Below the pieces are notes generated by a model. That model was given only the letters and a program-made list of their open reading frames with translations, made no database searches and was not told the origin of the DNA. A DNA stretch of 64,000 nucleotides from Occultella aeris (GTDB lineage: Bacteria > Actinomycetota > Actinomycetes > Actinomycetales > Beutenbergiaceae): assembly GCF_902703175.1 (NCBI RefSeq), contig NZ_CACRYJ010000017.1, forward strand, positions 62,001 to 126,000, written 5' to 3'. The number at the start of each line of letters is the position of its first letter. Positions within the stretch are counted from its first letter, which is position 1. The translations under genes were made by a program, and so were the position numbers. Of the stretch, positions 61,152-64,000 are shown in pieces.

Positions 61152-61179
61152 CGGGAGTGCTCGGGTAGCGGCGCTCCCG
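61152..61179 (-). promoter_or_regulatory. hairpin between leader ORF and hydrolase gene
   Basis: CGGGAGTGC and GCGCTCCCG pair over nine positions (one G-U) with a 10-base loop, followed on the transcript by AAAGG and the hydrolase ATG. No U-tract, so translational rather than transcriptional attenuation would be the model. Confidence 0.35.
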
Positions 61180-61185
61180 GACGAC

Positions 61186-61236
61186 CTATCGCCCGACCGT
61201 GACCCCGAACAGGAGCACCCACGTCGTTGCGTTCAC
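61186..61236 (-). CDS. possible 16-residue leader peptide
   Basis: GTG at 61236 preceded by GAGGAGG at good spacing encodes MNATTWVLLFGVTVGR and a TAG stop, 47 bases upstream of the hydrolase gene. The ribosome site is far better than expected by chance in non-coding DNA. Could also be the relic of a longer gene start. Confidence 0.35.
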   Translation of the reverse strand: MNATTWVLLFGVTVGR

Positions 61237-61306
61237 GGGTACCACCTCCTCGTTCTCTCGCACGGCTTCGGCGACAAGGTAGCAGTGGTCGTCGGGGCTG
61301 CGCCGC

Positions 61307-62170
61307 CTATTTTGCCGAGCGCTCCGGCGTCAGCGCGGCCCCGACGTCGGCGGCGTGCAGTCCTGCGCCCGGTTCACTCTGCAGTTCCTCGAGCAGCGCG
61401 GCGGCGGCGCTGATCGCGATGACGGCCGGCTCCTTGCCGTGCAGGCCCGGCAACCCGATCGGGCAGGTGATCGTCCCGATCGCGGCGTCGGTGTGGCCTG
61501 CCTCGCGCAGCCGCTTGCGGAACCGCTGCCACTTCGCGGACGAACCGATCAGGCCGATCGAGCCGAGGTCGCCGCGGCGCAGCGCGGCATCGCAGAGCAC
61601 CATGTCCTCGGCGTGGTCGTGGGACATGATCAGCACGTGCGCCCCGGCCGGCAGTGCGCTCATCAGCGTCTCCGGGATCGGGGCGTGGGTGAGGTGGACG
61701 TCGGCGGGGCCGTCGTCCAGCCCGAGGGCGGTCGCTGCGGTGATCTGCGCCGACCGGCTGTCCGCGAGGTGCACCACGAGTGGGAGCCGGGACAGGATCC
61801 GGCCGAGTTCCAGCCCGACGTGCCCGATGCCGAACACGGCCACCACGGCCCGGGCCGGCAGCGGCTCGAGGAGCACGTCCACCACCCCGCCGCAGCACTG
61901 CTGACCGTGCTTGTTGGTCACGTGCTCATTGAGGGCCGCGGCCAAGGTCAACGGTGCGACGGTGCCGGCCGCGATCAGGACCCGGGCCTGCTCGATGGCG
62001 GTCTCCTCCAGGTTCCCACCGCCGATGCTGCCCCAGCTGCCGTCGGTGGCGACCACCATCTTCGCGCCCGCCTCACGCGGGGCGTGGCCACGCACGGACG
62101 TGACGGTCACCAGGACCGCTGGTCGACCCTCGCTCCGTAGCCGTTGGACGGCGCCCAGCCAGTCCATCAC
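61307..62170 (-). CDS. xdhC: xanthine dehydrogenase accessory protein XdhC
   Basis: 287 residues from GTG 62170 or ATG 62167, immediately after the stop of the large-subunit gene. VTSVRGHAPREAGAKMVVATDGSWGSIGGGNLEE and GQQCCGGVVDVLLEPL are XdhC_CoxI motifs; a Rossmann-like domain follows (AVVAVFGIGHVGLELGRIL, LIMSHDHAEDMVLCDAAL). It binds molybdenum cofactor, supports its sulfuration and inserts it into the dehydrogenase. Confidence 0.93.
   Translation of the reverse strand: MMDWLGAVQRLRSEGRPAVLVTVTSVRGHAPREAGAKMVVATDGSWGSIGGGNLEETAIEQARVLIAAGTVAPLTLAAALNEHVTNKHGQQCCGGVVDVLLEPLPARAVVAVFGIGHVGLELGRILSRLPLVVHLADSRSAQITAATALGLDDGPADVHLTHAPIPETLMSALPAGAHVLIMSHDHAEDMVLCDAALRRGDLGSIGLIGSSAKWQRFRKRLREAGHTDAAIGTITCPIGLPGLHGKEPAVIAISAAAALLEELQSEPGAGLHAADVGAALTPERSAK

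Positions 62171-64000
<1,830 letters not shown>

Overview
The window is a high-GC (about 70%) chromosomal segment of an actinobacterium, most likely in Micrococcales (Ruania/Beutenbergia/Georgenia-like). The grounds are codon use, frequent GTG starts and ATGA/GTGA gene overlaps, three binding-protein-dependent sugar ABC systems, an ECF42-type sigma factor with its DGPF partner, and actinobacterial operators. There are no rRNA operons, complete tRNAs, CRISPR arrays or recognisable insertion sequences.

Layout. (a) 1-8641: a minus-strand sugar locus: LacI regulator, two LacI-type operators, binding protein, two permeases, a GH1 glycosidase, then alpha-ketoglutarate semialdehyde dehydrogenase and an FAH-family dehydratase. 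This reads as glycoside uptake feeding an oxidative (Weimberg-type) pentose/aldonate route. (b) 8742-10155: a cluster of gene remnants (histidine-kinase tails, an AAA ATPase, a DUF4352 protein). (c) 10275-15871: a membrane esterase convergent with an MprF-like protein, a small unknown, and a TetR/membrane-protein pair with a strong operator. (d) 15899-22920: a second ABC sugar locus with an FAD oxidoreductase and an unusual LacI regulator carrying a C-terminal Xre-type HTH. (e) 22972-37204: an accessory region with two related large proteins (one truncated), small regulator/enzyme pairs, VapBC, and a three-gene minus-strand unit at 35170-37204. The 28907-31210, 35631-36434 and 36479-37204 proteins share an N-terminal QRxxGNxx(V/M)xR(L/V)(L/I)...QR leader, typical of DUF4157/eCIS-type secreted effectors, joined to different C-terminal bodies. 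The 35631-36434 protein ends in what looks like a toxin-35-type RNase domain, and a TPR-like gene begins two bases after its stop. (f) 37499-41380: methyltransferase, ECF42 sigma/DGPF, reductase-like protein, IclR regulator. (g) 41727-50685: a third ABC sugar locus with acetyl esterase, Gfo/Idh/MocA oxidoreductase, secreted beta-helix protein and ROK regulator. (h) 50646-59241: histidine degradation genes hutH, hutU and hutI, interrupted by HicAB and a TetR/SRPBCC pair, with hutG far away at 34227. A broken DUF2283 gene and a remnant of diaminopimelate dehydrogenase lie here. (i) 59281-60377: a 74-bp tandem hairpin repeat followed by a DNA-alkylation-repair-like gene. (j) 60393-64000: a hydrolase with a possible leader peptide, then xdhC and the partial xanthine dehydrogenase large subunit.

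Most regulators sit next to convincing palindromic operators. Remnants, duplicated fragments and toxin-antitoxin pairs suggest that 8.7-10.2 kb, 23-37.5 kb and 41-59 kb have been rearranged repeatedly.
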